Origin: Lineus longissimus | Lineage: Eukaryota > Nemertea > Pilidiophora > Heteronemertea > Lineidae | Reading direction: 5' to 3' | NCBI RefSeq assembly: GCF_910592395.1 | Contig: NC_088309.1 | Coordinates: forward strand, 18,104,599-18,168,598 | Length of the DNA: 64,000 nt | Shown: positions 26,401 through 40,000 of the stretch, piece by piece | Numbering within the stretch: position 1 is the stretch's first letter | How the letters are laid out: each line of letters opens with the position of its first letter | Made by a program: the position numbers and the translations under genes | The notes under the pieces: model-generated | What the model saw: only the letters and a program-made list of their open reading frames with translations | Databases searched by the model: none | What the model was told of the DNA's origin: nothing

Positions 26401-29400
26401 GTACTGGAAGTCTCATCATAATAGACATACAAATTCGAGCTAGTAGCCAAGTTGAACTTATGAGACAAGTTGCATCCTTAATAGAGAGGTTCTAGTGCAG
26501 TTATTTTACAGTGGAACCTCCCTTAGCGGACACCTCTCTATCAAGAGCACTAGATTTGATCCCAAATTGGTGGTTTCCCTTCAATTTGACCTCTTGAATC
26601 AGGACACCTCTCTATCAAGGACGGCACTTGTCAGTCCCGAAGGTGTCCATAATAGAGAGGTTCCACTGTATTTTCCTAAAATCAATTTCATTGCAGACTG
26701 CACCAAAATAGTAATTTGTTTTGTTCCTGGTGTTAAATACCACAGCTAGGCCGGATTTTAATTATAACTTTCAAATCCAGAAATAAACAAGAATTGTTTG
26801 TGTCTGCTGCTATATTTGTGATTCTCAATATCAATAATGAATAACATGGAGATCAAAGACTAAAATTAATAGCAGGGGGCGCGCATTCATTTGATTGAGA
26901 AATTGAGTTCCAAGGAAAATTCTGCATCATTTACTACTTCAAACCAGTCTATATTATAATGCCAATGTCAGAGGTGTTGCATCAAAGCTTTACATCTAAA
27001 GGAAAACAAGCTATATTCAGCAGCGAGATATTGCACTTTTTTAAGCACTGCTACATAATCTATAGGGAAAATCTCCAGACAGATTGCTGCAACAAATTAA
27101 ATGGCTCCGATTCCGTGGGCGATAGTGCCAATAGTCAGGGTGCAGAATCTGCTGCTGGAAGGTTTCTGTACCAAGGTTCATCTGCTAACATAACAGAACA
27201 CTGCGCATTACATGATCCGGAATAATGATTTCTATTCACATAACACAAGAGATTGAATGGCAAACTCGTATTTACTTTATCCCATTGCCATGAAATGGCC
27301 ATCTAGTTTGGCTTTAACTGAGTGTACAAAATGATGGGATTCTCAAGAAGCCCAAAATGGGATTCTACCAATCCCAAAATGATGGGATTTTCAAGAAGTC
27401 CAAAATAATGGGATTCTCAAGAAGCCCAAAATGATGGGATTCTCAAGAAGCCCAAAATAATGGGATTCTCAAGAAGGCCAAAATGATGGGATTCTCAAGA
27501 AGCCCAAAATGATGCGTGTTGGTGGGTGACTAAATGAAGTCCACCCTCAGATCATGAAACTAGACAGATTGGTTAGAGATTTTACCTGTTATACTCGCTT
27601 TCTATACCCTGGTGGTCGTTCGCACAACCTCCTGCTTTTTTGCACAAGCAGAATATAAAATTGGATTTCACGCAAGGGGTAGCCAATGGCAATGGTAAGA
27701 TACCAAAAAAATAACACAAGTGTTGATGACGGGAGCTAATAGCATTGAAAGCAACAAAAAAGACCAGTTAGACACTACCGTTGGCAACATCGTAATTCGC
27801 TGACCCAAGGATTATTCTTTCATAATGGTTCATCATAACATCCATTTGCGACTCTTATCCCAGCAGGTGTTTTTCAATAACATCCCGGGCAGCGGTAGAG
27901 CTGTAAAAATGCATTGGTCAAAGGATTAAGAGGAGGATCAAGAGCTGAGTCACTGCTGGATTCCCCGACACAGATGAGCAGTGTGGTCCAGCGGTTCAGA
28001 TTAAGGTTCAATTTGCAATGCTAAACATGTTGCTTTATTTCGATATTTGTGTCCTTTGTTTGCTCGAAGACTTAACACTGATATTTCTTTAACTAGGTTA
28101 ACAGGGTAGAGGCACACCAAAGATGAGCATCTGCCCAAGGGGCGAAAATCTGTAAACCTCTAAATTTCTGCAACAGTTATACTTTCATAATTTTCACAAA
28201 TGCACCTTCAAAAATCTCAGCGTTATTGCATTCACTATTAAATGTTGGCAGCAAACAATCATTTTTAGTTTGTCGCAAAGTGAAATGAGTAAATTAGCCA
28301 AACCTTGGCGTCGCAAAAATTTCACGGATTACATGTTTATAGCACTCTCTTGAGAATAACTCATTACTCTCCTTGTGCAGAGCGAATGCTGATGAAGGAG
28401 AAGGTTCCCCTTCCAGTAAAGTTTAAATGAGAATGCATGCAGTCAAGCTTACTATAGAGTTTCATAGAAGTTAAAGGGGCTCTAGGCGGCAGCTAGGTAG
28501 AAAGATAAAGTTAGGCAAAGTCACCCATAGGGGTCTCTCCCATCTCACAACGCTAAAACGATTGCCACGATGACCATCAGCGTTAGGGGACAGAACATCC
28601 CCAAGTAGGAAGCCCCATCTTCACCATGTGTTTATGGCAGGAGGGCAAAAATCGGGGAAACGTAACCTGCATTGATGTGTATATACTAACAGCTCACTGT
28701 AGGGGCCATAATTGTACCACTTTACCTTAGACAATATCTTTCTCTGGAAAGTAAGATGAGTGGAAATGCTATTTGTTGGAAACAAGTATATTAGTATCAG
28801 TGTTATAGCAATCTCCATTTTTTCTTTTATAAGCATTCTCAATATCAAATTCTTAGCAGGAAGCTTAAATCATCACTAATCTGTCTTCCTCAAACCACGT
28901 GCAACGATGGATTGCTATCAAAGGAGCGTGACGTGCAATCACAATCAGCCCACAAAGTCAGCATGTGACAGCTACTCAATAAACAAGGTCCCGCTTCTAG
29001 CATTGGGAATAGACCTCGGGCAACAATTGACCCACCCTATCTTATGTGACAGGTGAAGGTGAGGGGAGAATAGAGTGCATAACATTCCTTTAAAACTCCT
29101 TTGAGAAAAAATTGGGTTTTTTGAGGAAATTTTGTCCCCAAGTATAAATCCGGTTTGACAAATCTTCTTTCAACTTGGAAAAAGATGTCATGAGGATCGA
29201 TTTAAGGAATTGATACCTCACTGTCAGTATTGATTGTCTCATCAAACATCGCGAGGGTGGAGGTAAAATGTATGCCAAAACACAGGGAGGCAGCTGAGGT
29301 TTTAGTCACAACGACACCTCAACCGGAGCGGTGCCTGAGGAAAGCTACGCTATCAAAGAGAGTGGCCCCTTCTATTACATGAATGTACCAGGACCAACCG

Positions 29401-32400
29401 AGAATTGAACCCGAGACCTCAGAGGTGATATATGCGTATGTTTCTACTGTGCCACTCTGACAGCCCTGTTTCCAATTTACATGGCTTCTTGATAGGGGTA
29501 TTAAAATATATTGCAATTCAGATCTGACAGCGGGATACACACTCATCTATTAACGAATGCTGACACTCTGCAGTTCTGCTGATGCCAATTCAAGAGATGA
29601 AGAACATCCCTTAGCAAATTGAGGCTCATAAAGCTATCCAATCAATATTCCACAAGAAAGTGTACATGTCAATGTACACCTCCTAATTCATACAGTGGCG
29701 ACAAAGTAAACAAAACACATCTCAAATATTGGCTGTACCATAAACATTTGGCCTACTCAGTCGAAGACCATTAATTCATCAAGCATGCATACCACTGGTG
29801 TGCAATGCTTCATTAATTACTACCAAATCAAACCACAAATCAAGGCGATCTAATAATTAATGCCACATCAGGCAAGAATGGCCCGACCTTATAATATAAA
29901 TGAGGAGTCAAATTCGATCTATGATCTCAATAGACCGACTAATCACAATGGACGAGGTCTCGTATCGCTGGAGCAGATTACAGGGATGCTGATGAAATCG
30001 AACAGTGTTGATATGTTAACGACATCTTGACCGTCTCGTCATTTGAATTCTGTAAACCCCTTTATTTTTGCGAGCCTGACATTTTCACGATTTTTGCAAG
30101 AGGGGTGCAATTGCCAAATGTTTAACTTTTATCATTGGAAAGTGCACCCAAAAAAAGCTTCCTCAAACTTCCTGGGCAGTGTCTGTGAGGCAATAAATGG
30201 AGGGGCCCAGAAGGTTTCTACAGTCCAAATCCCAAATGACACCTGTCCTGCTTCACATCAGTGATGCACAATATACACATCAATGATGCACCAGTGACGT
30301 GCTTCTCTCTGTGTTTTGCGTAAATTACGCGTGCCCTACGGGCTGGGTAACGCATCAATGATACGCAAATGACGCAAATTTAGGGATGACAATTGTGATT
30401 TGTACTATCGTTCTTCAGTGAGGTCTGATCTGGTAACTGACTAACCACCAGGGGACAAAGAGTCAACCTGCTTGGTCTTTTGATCTCCGAACAGCAGAAT
30501 CAAACTATAACACCACCACCCACTGGCATACCTCATTCAGGATGTCACTAAGCTGAAACTTCCTTAGACTTGCTGGGCAGTGTCTGAGGGGGTAACCTCG
30601 GGGGGGGGGGGGCAGATGGTAACCACCTTTTCATCACCGAGGTCTGATCTGATTGCTAATAACCACCAGAGTACACAAGAGTCAACCTGCCTTTTGATCT
30701 CTTAACAGCAAAAAAATCAAAACACCCACATCCCGGCAAAAACTCATCAAGGAAACTTCCTGGGCAGAGTCTGAGACCTTGAGGGGCGAAGACAGTATTA
30801 ATCACAGTTTCCAACACCAAGGCAAGACCTTATCATGGATGTTGCTGTACTCCCACAAACTTGCTAGAACACTCAATGAGAGGGCAGTGTTTAAGACGCA
30901 GAGGGGCCAAGATGGTATTAGACACACGTTACGACAACTGGGCAAATCATTGCCAAGATGTCATTGTACGCCCACAAACTTCCTATACTCAATGAGGGGG
31001 CAGTGTCTAGTATGAGAGACCAAGATGGTAATCACAGTTTCCGCAGTAAGGTTTCATCCCAGATTATGATGGCTACTGTAAACGATATCATCAGACCCCA
31101 GGCCAAATCAGTTGTCACTGAAAGAAATGTATTAGTACCAGGAAGCTGAAAGCGACAAGGCAAGAGATTGATTTTACATAAAGCAATTTCTTCGACAACT
31201 GTTGAGGGCGACGCGATAGTAGCGACGGTCAAGAGGTATTGATAATAGCGACCTGATTCTTGTCGCAGGCACCTGGGATGATCACTGTAAACAAGCAATT
31301 TTTGCTGGAGGCGATCATGATCACTGGTCGCACAGCTTTAAATGGCTCATTTGAGGGGCAGTGTGGACACTGTTGGCACTGTGTTGAACAGTTACATCAT
31401 TTGAGATTTTGAGAACCAATCTGGGGGCAGCCCGAAGTCATGAGATGAACACTATAAAACCTTGCCATGTCTTGGAAAATGGTAAGAATCCCACCTTAGG
31501 CTGACTATGACACTTTGAGCCTTAGCTATGTTGACACTTGACACCAACTGCGGAAAACAACTGTCAAACGATGACAAGATTGTGGGAGTTATCGAAATGA
31601 TTACTGCAACCTAACCCAGATGTGACCAAAAGAGAAGATATCAGCTTTATATTGAACCTTGAAAACAACCCAGAACATTAACGTCAAACTTTTTGAGAAC
31701 CTAACCTAATCTTTTCGAGAACCTAACTTAATCTTTTTGAGAACCTAAGTTAAACTTCTTGAGAACCTAACCTTAACATTTCGAGAACCTAACCTAAACA
31801 TTTTGAGAACCTAACCTAAACTTATTGAGAACCTAACTTAATCTTTTTGAGAACCTAAGTTAAACTTCTTGAGAACCTAACCTAAACATTTTGAGAACCT
31901 AACCTAAACTTATTGAGAACCTAACCTAATCTTTTTGAGAACCTAACCTTAACATTTCAAGAACCTAACCTAAACCTTTTGAGAACCTAACCTAAACTTA
32001 TTGAGAACCTAACCTTATTTAGCTAAATCTCAACATCCACTTCGAGAATAGAATATAAGGCCTGAACAAAATTAGTCGAATTCTCAAAAATATTATACTT
32101 TTGTCTCTGAAATATCACAATTATTTACTTGAAACAAACCGAATAACTTTGGTATTCATCCTACATGTATATGATGAGACATTATAGTATAATTCAAATG
32201 CATTGCTTTTAAATAAGAATCATCGATGGCCACTTTATATTCAAATTGCCACTTAGCCATCGTCACAGACTTCATTGATATGCAAGCCAACAGGTGGAAA
32301 CTTCAGGCTACTGAACAACTCTAACTCTGTTTTTGCAATCTTCATCATGGGATATGTGGACAATTTTTCTCGTAATTTCAATTTCAATGCATGCACGTCA

Positions 32401-34008
32401 AATTCAAGATCAGGTAGTACGAGACATTATAACCACAAATGACAAAAGTAAAAGCCTTACTTTAATTCAATTTTCATCAAACACCACAGGGTATCTGACA
32501 CATCTTACAAGAGATGCTTTCTTTGTTGCTCATTGCATGTCAATTTCTTTGGGTGTGCTCAGGTTTCTGATTCCAGAAACTAATTTTTGCCTGTCTGCGT
32601 CAAAAATATTTGCCAGCCTTTCTTTTGAGCGCTACCCAAACGTGACATTCAGATTGCTGTGACCTGCAACCATTCATATCCGACAAGAAAGTCACTCAGT
32701 CGTGTGTGGTCTTCACCAGAGGTTCCTGCGATGGGAATCGGTGATCATGGTAACTTTCGACAATCAAACAATCATAAAATTTGTTCGTAGTTTACGTTTC
32801 TGCCCCCTGAATTTCAGTCAAATCTAATTTCTGTCAGCAGCATATCTTGGGCAGTTCTTCCTGACGGCCAAATTTGAAGTGCCTAGGTCAAAGGGTTACA
32901 AAATGCCCAATTTGTCATTGATGGAAGGATGGAAGGATGGACGGACGGATTGATGGATGGATGGATGGGACAGATGGACCGACAGAAGGACGGACCAATG
33001 GATGATAGGAAGGACGGAAACCACTGAAATAGTTATTTGACTAGCTCAGCTGACTTTGTCTGGAAGGATGGACGGACGGACGGACGGACCGAGGGATGAA
33101 AGGAAGGGCGAACACCACTTGACTAGCTCAGCTGAGCTAAAAATGAATCCCGCAACAAATTCTGCACAGAAACCAGCTCAAAATAACCTGATGATTATCA
33201 ACATCTAACCTTCTCATTCTGTTTTTTTCATTCCATAGAAACAATATCCCAGTGCACAGCTGAATTTGCTTCCCTGCCTTTAGGCTTTGGGAACAGAAAC
33301 AAAGGAAAGGCAATATTTGCTTTGTTGTTATCTGATTCGATGAAGTTCCTTGCTGTCAAGGAAATGTGATATTTTTTTAATCAGGAACAGGAAATGAGAA
33401 TCTGTAAGCCCCAAACAAAATCGAATAATCACTATAATAATTTATTACTCCACAACAGTAATATCCGAGTTAATAATGACAAACAATACAGAATTGTTTT
33501 TTAATACATGTACAGACCTGTTCATGTCCCCACTCCAACAACAATGAAACAAATAAGGTAGAACAGATTACACTCTCAGATATTCTTTTCAGAAATCACT
33601 GCTGGGAGTGATGATAAAATGTTACCATGCATTTGGGATGGCAAGTGGTTTGATCTAATTTATGATGATACTTCTGTTCAGGAACCAATATCAGTATAAA
33701 TACAATATGTGGTTGACATTCCATCTGTCCAACTCCCAAGTTTTTTTGTGATGAAATCCATTGATTGCAGTGCCCACGGCATGTCTCAATTGTCTTGGGG
33801 ATGTTTTTCTCGGCATTACCATGTCCAATTAAGCCTCATCAATGGGCTATTCCAAACCTGGGTTGAACTAAGGTTTTTTGCGACAGATGGAAGTACAAAA
33901 GACCCGGCAATCACTAGTTTTAAAGCCCGGCAGTAGATTTAACAATGGTAATGGAAGCCAGTGTGCATGGTAAGACTTTCTGTCATAACTTGGATACACT
34001 TATTGTCG

Positions 34009-34084
<76 letters not shown>

Positions 34085-37000
34085 TGGTGGCTTAGGTCAC
34101 CGACAAGGCACTTAGAATTGGGGTAGGGCATATAAATTCAAATATTCATGATATAACAGTATACCTACCAGTGTTGGTTCCCCCAGTGATAATCCATGCT
34201 CCAGTAGTCTTAGCAGCCTTGAGTAAGCCTTTCCTGAACACACGTTTTAGCTTGGGTTGTAGGTCAAAGTTGGCAATGCCTCCATGGACAGAGATGAGCA
34301 ACTTGGGAAGATCCAGTTGCCACGTTTTAAGAAGAAGTTGAAGAACAAGCTCGGGTCTTGTATCATGGGATAAGCGGACATACTGGAATGAAAAGGAATA
34401 AAATCATCTTGACGAAGAAATCTTCAAAGAATTTCTTGAAAAGGAACCTAATCTGAAAATAAAGATAATTGACAACAAGACGCACATTTAAGGATGCAAG
34501 ATGGAGTCTGTGTGAAGAGAGCTGCAGATAGGAACGCAAAAAATAGCTCATGCATTCTTGAAACTCTTGTCCAAATATGGCTCTCTTTAACATGTTTAAT
34601 ACTTCAGCTCTCCTAATCAATCCCCTTTCATACTTTTGAGCAAAGGAGATATTTTTGCAACAAAAGTTGCTAGTGTGTGGTGTGCTGAACTTTCCATTTC
34701 TGCTATCACATTAACCAAGGCCAAAGTTTTTCTTCTGGATGCTTTGACAAACAGACATGTTGACCACAACAAGAGGTTTCCCGATTCCATATTTTGATCA
34801 GAAAATACATGAACGGTCTCAGTATTCATGACTCTCATTTTTGGTGTGAAAATCTGAAGACATTTTGATACATAGAAGTCCTTTTTAGTTGTTTCCATCC
34901 TCAAACATAACAATGTCAGTAAACAATTTTCAACCTTTCTCATTTTTGTGAAGACATTCAAATGATAATTAGCTAAGCAAAACTAAGGTCACAGAAGTCA
35001 TTCTAGGAAGGTTGAATTATTTCCCCCAACCACATCCACCATAGCGTACATCTGTTTCTGACATAAGCATGCGACGTTGCATCTGAGCTTCGATTCTAAC
35101 TAAAACTGTCAAGTTAAGTCTGAAGAAAACGAGCACAGATATTGTTACTCAATTAAACCCCCAACTTGCCAGCTCCAGGCCGCTTTGTTGATTGATCGGT
35201 ACTTGGATTTATTGACTTTTTCAGCCATCACTCTCGGGACCCCTCAAATTTGATGTCACTTTAGAATTAATAAACAACTTTCTGAAACTTCAAATAATAA
35301 ATTTTGATCATTATTTACAAAGCCGGAAATAACTTGTTCAATGAACTGGGAAATAGCAACACTTTTTTGATGATGTTGAAACTGGCAATTTCCAAATTTT
35401 AATGACATCTCTCACTTGAGTTGTTCAGGTGTTGAGAGTAAAATTTTCGGCTCTGGTAACAGAAAAAAAAGATGGCCCTACCATTTGAGAATGAGATATA
35501 GCCAAAAAGAGCTGGAGTAGAAAATGCTATGAATCAAGAGTTTGAACCCAAACCTTGTTCTAATTACAGTAGAACCTCTCTAGAAGAACACCCTTAGGGA
35601 CTTGGAAGAAATGCCAGAAAGCTTAAGGATACCACTGGGAATGACAAACACTGTCCTTAATACAGATATGTCCTGCAGAGGTCAAATGGAATGGAAAATA
35701 ACTATTTGGGATCAGAACCAGTGTCCTTCAATGGAGAGGTGTCCTGCTAACAGAGGTGTTCGCTAGGAGAGGTCCTACTGTTATAGTTGGCAAAGATCGA
35801 CAACCAAGTTGACAGAGTTGGCTATATCAATTACAGTAGAACCTCCCTTAGCGGAGACCTCTCTATAAAGGACACTAGTTTAGTCCCAAACTGGTTGTTT
35901 CCACTAGATTTGACCTCTCTAATCTGGACACCCCTCTATCATTCAAGGACAGCACTTGTCAGTCCCGAGGTCGTACTCAAAAGAGAGGTACACCTCAAAT
36001 TCATTATGGAGCTGGGGTTTATTCAGATGGTTCAGATATAAATAACCAATCATGTGCACACATCGTGAAATGAGAACACTTCGGCAAGGACGCTACTACT
36101 CCAATGGTTGTCGTAAAACCTGATTTTATGCATCATCAGTCTCATCCTTGGACCACTACAGGTCCGTGTTTACCATAATACCAGCAAATAGGGGTGAGTG
36201 TTGACAATTACATCAGTCCATCGTGCTCATAGCATCAGCTGGTAATGTACAAACAGCACAAAAAACGCCTCTATCAATGTGTTGTTTAGGATTCATATTT
36301 CCAAGGTAATGGTTTCTTTTGATCAGCTATTCCGCTTCTGGCAGCTAATGAATGATTATTGCAGCATAATTCTGGCACCTGTTGGCTGCATACAAACAAC
36401 ACTAGTACAACAGTACTTGGCAAAATGAAGGAGATTTTTTTTTGAAATTTTTTTTGGAAAAACCCCCCAAAAGTTTCATAATCTGTTGAGGTTCCCAGCA
36501 CACTCATGTGATAGAGAGGGGGACTCCCTTCAACAGCGTAGGTTTCCTCCGGGGTCTCCGGTTTCCTCCTCCTTACGTTGTACATTACAATTGTCCAATA
36601 TTGTTTATAGAGCTATAAATGGTGTCCTTGTTGATGCTCAGCTCTCAACCCAATATTTTTTTGCAACCAAGGATTAGGGAACAAAGAAAAAGACATCTTT
36701 TACCGGAAAAAGTCGCAAGCTTATGATAGCAATTATGATTGACCGACCTTTACCCACTCCCCAGTGACCTCTGGCAATTAGTGTTGAGAGATTAGACCTG
36801 GTCATGTTGGCCACAAATCAAATAGATCACCCTTTATGGGCCCATAAACAACATCATTTCTCCACGGATGGCCGCGGGTAAACTTCCTATTCTGGTCACA
36901 GTCAACTCGACTCGGGAGTTACATTTTTAAGAAGAAGAAAGACCTGGTTCTCCTGATATATTCTGGATATGATTTTCTACTTTTTCTAAAATTCAAAGCT

Positions 37001-40000
37001 ATTTATTGTTGACTGCAAGATTCATAAAGAAAGTTTTTTTTGAATGAGTTTGAATGAACTAGTTGGTACCCGTCCTACGGACGGGTTGTACTGGTACGGG
37101 CATTGTCAATTGAGTATTCCTTTGAACACCCACTGCCACTACCCCGAGACGTCAAGTTAGCCCAAGGTCTGCTGATTGTCGCACTCCCCGAGACTTCTCA
37201 CCGAACACACATCCAAATGACCGAAGACAGATATAGATGCGCGATCCACGGCTGACTCGGAAATGAACACGGGGTGGTTTACCATGTCAAATGGAGTTGT
37301 CACAAAATCACCAATATCTGAGCAAAAAACACTTAAAAACTCGAGAAGATCCCCAAATATTCTTGGTTTCGGTGGTGCAGCCGCAAGATGGCAATGACGG
37401 TAACTCACAGTGGAAAAATCACGTCATTCGACCAAAGGAGTAAGCTGAAATCGGTACCTCAGTTGTCCATGGCCAACTCCGAATTTTATTATAGATTACT
37501 GCAATTCATGATATATTTTGATTGGAAAAACTGAAAGAAATGTAGTAATTCACCAAAATGAAAATCTTATATTCCTTAAAAATACCTTTAGAAATGTTCG
37601 TGAATTGGAAAAATAACATACTGTTTATTTTTAGTTCTTTCTCATTTTCTAAAGTAAATTCAGTGAATTATTTCAACTGTAATGCACTAGCCAGCTTCTG
37701 GAAAAAGCATTTAGAGAAATTTTAAGAGAAGCTTCACCAATGCAATGATTTGTTTTTCAGCTAATGCAATATTTTATAAATATATTTGTTAAGTCAGACT
37801 TTGATAAAAAATATTCTCTTTCTGTTCTTGAAGATTTGCACCACTGATATGGTTTGTTTAATTGCATGAATTGATCTGGTTTGTTTTATTGGCTGATACT
37901 GCAGATGAAGAAGATAAATCATTTGTTATCTAATACAGGCTGAAGCTTATAATAGCTATAAGTAAATAAATGTCTATCATCTTGTAAAGAAGAGCATTAA
38001 TAAATTCTCTCAACCAATAGCTATGATTATTATTGTGAAACTATACATCGCTTTATGGTTTCAACATGACCGGTTTCTTCTCTATGCTTTTAGTCCAGGG
38101 GCAGCACCCAGATTTTCATTTTTTTTCATTATTAAACAATGATTTCCTAATTTCTAATGTCAAGTGCATTCTGGCTTAAAGAAAGAAGACCAACTTTTGT
38201 ACCAAGTCATCTCTCTATAAAGGACAACACCAATTATCCTCCCAGAGATAAATCAGATGGTATCATCACTGCTCACCTGCGCCTTCGTAGGATGTGGACC
38301 TCCTTGGAATTCGATGGTACCATAAGCGTCGGTTGCCGTGGCTTCGGAGTGTTTGCCAACATGCCAGAATTCATTAGTCACCTCCGCAGGGCTCTGGGGC
38401 CGGTGGAAAAAATGTTTATCACGACTACGACCACATCCACACCTAGAAAAAAAAATCGGAGAAACATGCTTTAGTATTCATGCGAGATGACAGGGTTACC
38501 CAACGGCTCAGTGACAGCTTCCTTCTTTTCTGTTGGATATTCCTCATTCAGGGCACACAGAAGCAGACAGATGTTTCTGACACACACTATTGGTTTCTTG
38601 TCAAAGTGCAGTTATACTGTTGCCAGTTTTGGCCGAGGAACTCCAACTTCTAACACACTATTCAATAATAGTAGTCAGAACTTGGCAATTGCTTATTTGG
38701 TAATTTACACTGAGCCAGATATTAGGTAGCATAACAAGAACTTCAACACAAATATTAATTACAAAATCAACAGGTTTTTAGAATTGAAGAAAATATTTGG
38801 TACCGGGTATTATAATTAACAGATTTTACACTGGCAACGAAAATATCCCCGACCCATTGTTTTATACTCCCTTAGAAAACTGCAGCATGAATCGAATTGA
38901 TGAGGAAAGTATGGTGCTTAGTACACGAAACAAGATTAACCAGATATATTGACATAAGCAAGCAAAAAATCATTTCAACTGCTTTTAACTGAATAAAAAT
39001 TATTAGTTCATGAGTTGCCTGCTAGGTGGGAGGACTGAAGGCAGCAGGTTTGGCCACCTAGGAGTAAAAAGGTGAACTAAAATTGGGTGAGCTTTGGATA
39101 TTCTCGTGATTAAAGCCAGTATAAATGGTTACTGGGCAACCGTTTTTGCGAGAACTTTGTAATCATGATGTATTCGCCTAATTCATCACGAAAGAGCATT
39201 TTTTCTTTGCACTGAAATGCTGGACAGCTTTTGGGATTTGGCCTGCAGCTTATAGAGTATGCTGCTGCAGAATTCATGTCAAAATACTACAACAGGCATT
39301 TCCTGAGCCCTGATCAGTAAAGATCGGCCCACATAACCCTATTGACTGTTTGTTAATGTCCATGCTTTCTTCCATCGCGAGGAAAAATCTTGAGGAGATT
39401 AGATTGTGCCATTGCTTCAACATATCGTCCAGATTTCATTGTGGGGCGCATAATTCGACTAGGGTCAATTCCGACAATGCCCAGAATGTTTCCCGATATT
39501 CCCTTAAGAGCCGGTGAAAAAAACAAGAGGTAATGTGATCACTGGGTGTGATCACTACCGCTCGCAGACGGATTGTCCGAGAACAATGCGCTAGAGACAT
39601 TATTTTTTATAGGCGTAAGCGCGCCATTGGCATTAGGCAAGACATCGCTGAGATAGACAAAGTTTTGGAGAGGTTTTTATCGGCAGTAAATTAGAAGTTG
39701 GCAAGAAAAAAACTTCTTGAGAAAGATCTGTAGAGAAACAAGATCACTGAACCCTGGCTGAAGTAGGTGACTGCCCCCTCCTCCACACCGCCCGCCCGCC
39801 CGCCATTTCTATCATGGACTGAATCTTCAACTATTCAAGATGAAGTTTATTAGAGTCTTGGTCATTTTGGTCAATCTGTTCTTGCAGGAAAATTCACATT
39901 CGTTCACAGAAATCAGTGACCGATCACTTAAGTTTATGTCATTTGGAATTGACACCAGGACTTGAAATAGCGGCAAAATTAATGAAAAAATCAAATTTTA

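Larger units (their letters stand above)
11923..34168 (-). other. TRPM intron 4 (about 22.2 kb) and its contents
   Basis: Bounded by ACTG|GTAGGT and CTTTCAG. It splits the SLOG-like domain and carries most of the intronic repeats listed individually below. Sub-stretches in which I see no gene and no clear repeat: about 11950-12560, 12790-13100, 13410-14380, 14780-15130, 15470-16370, 17860-20060, 20270-20600, 23170-23590, 23860-24110, 24290-25200, 25780-26470, 26680-27320, 27520-29310, 29480-30120, 31070-31690, 32020-32800 and 33150-34000. A GCGAAAAT-type AT-rich repeat appears weakly at about 28150-28330 and 30045-30125. Confidence 0.85.
34383..38276 (-). other. TRPM intron 3 (about 3.9 kb)
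   Basis: Bounded by CAG|GTGAGC and CATTCCAG. It holds two pogo-like MITEs in opposite orientation, a SINE-like copy, a CpG-dense patch at 37060-37460, and a decayed pogo-like fragment at about 38190-38246. Minus-strand open frames at 34363-34961 run beside exon 4 but show no family features. Nothing further seen at 34970-35560, 36000-36480, 36610-37060 and 37470-38190. Confidence 0.9.

Noticed and set aside
31694-32016. Interstitial telomere
   Set aside because: CCTAACCTAA occurs only as part of a 21-bp unit with GAGAA spacers, not as a pure telomeric array.
34617-34961. 114-residue minus-strand frame just upstream of TRPM exon 4
   Set aside because: On the gene's strand but in intron 3. 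TRPM exons 3 and 4 join perfectly without it, and it lacks TRPM motifs.
38157-38474. 105-residue plus-strand open frame
   Set aside because: Antisense to TRPM exon 3 and a pogo-like MITE fragment; no family likeness.
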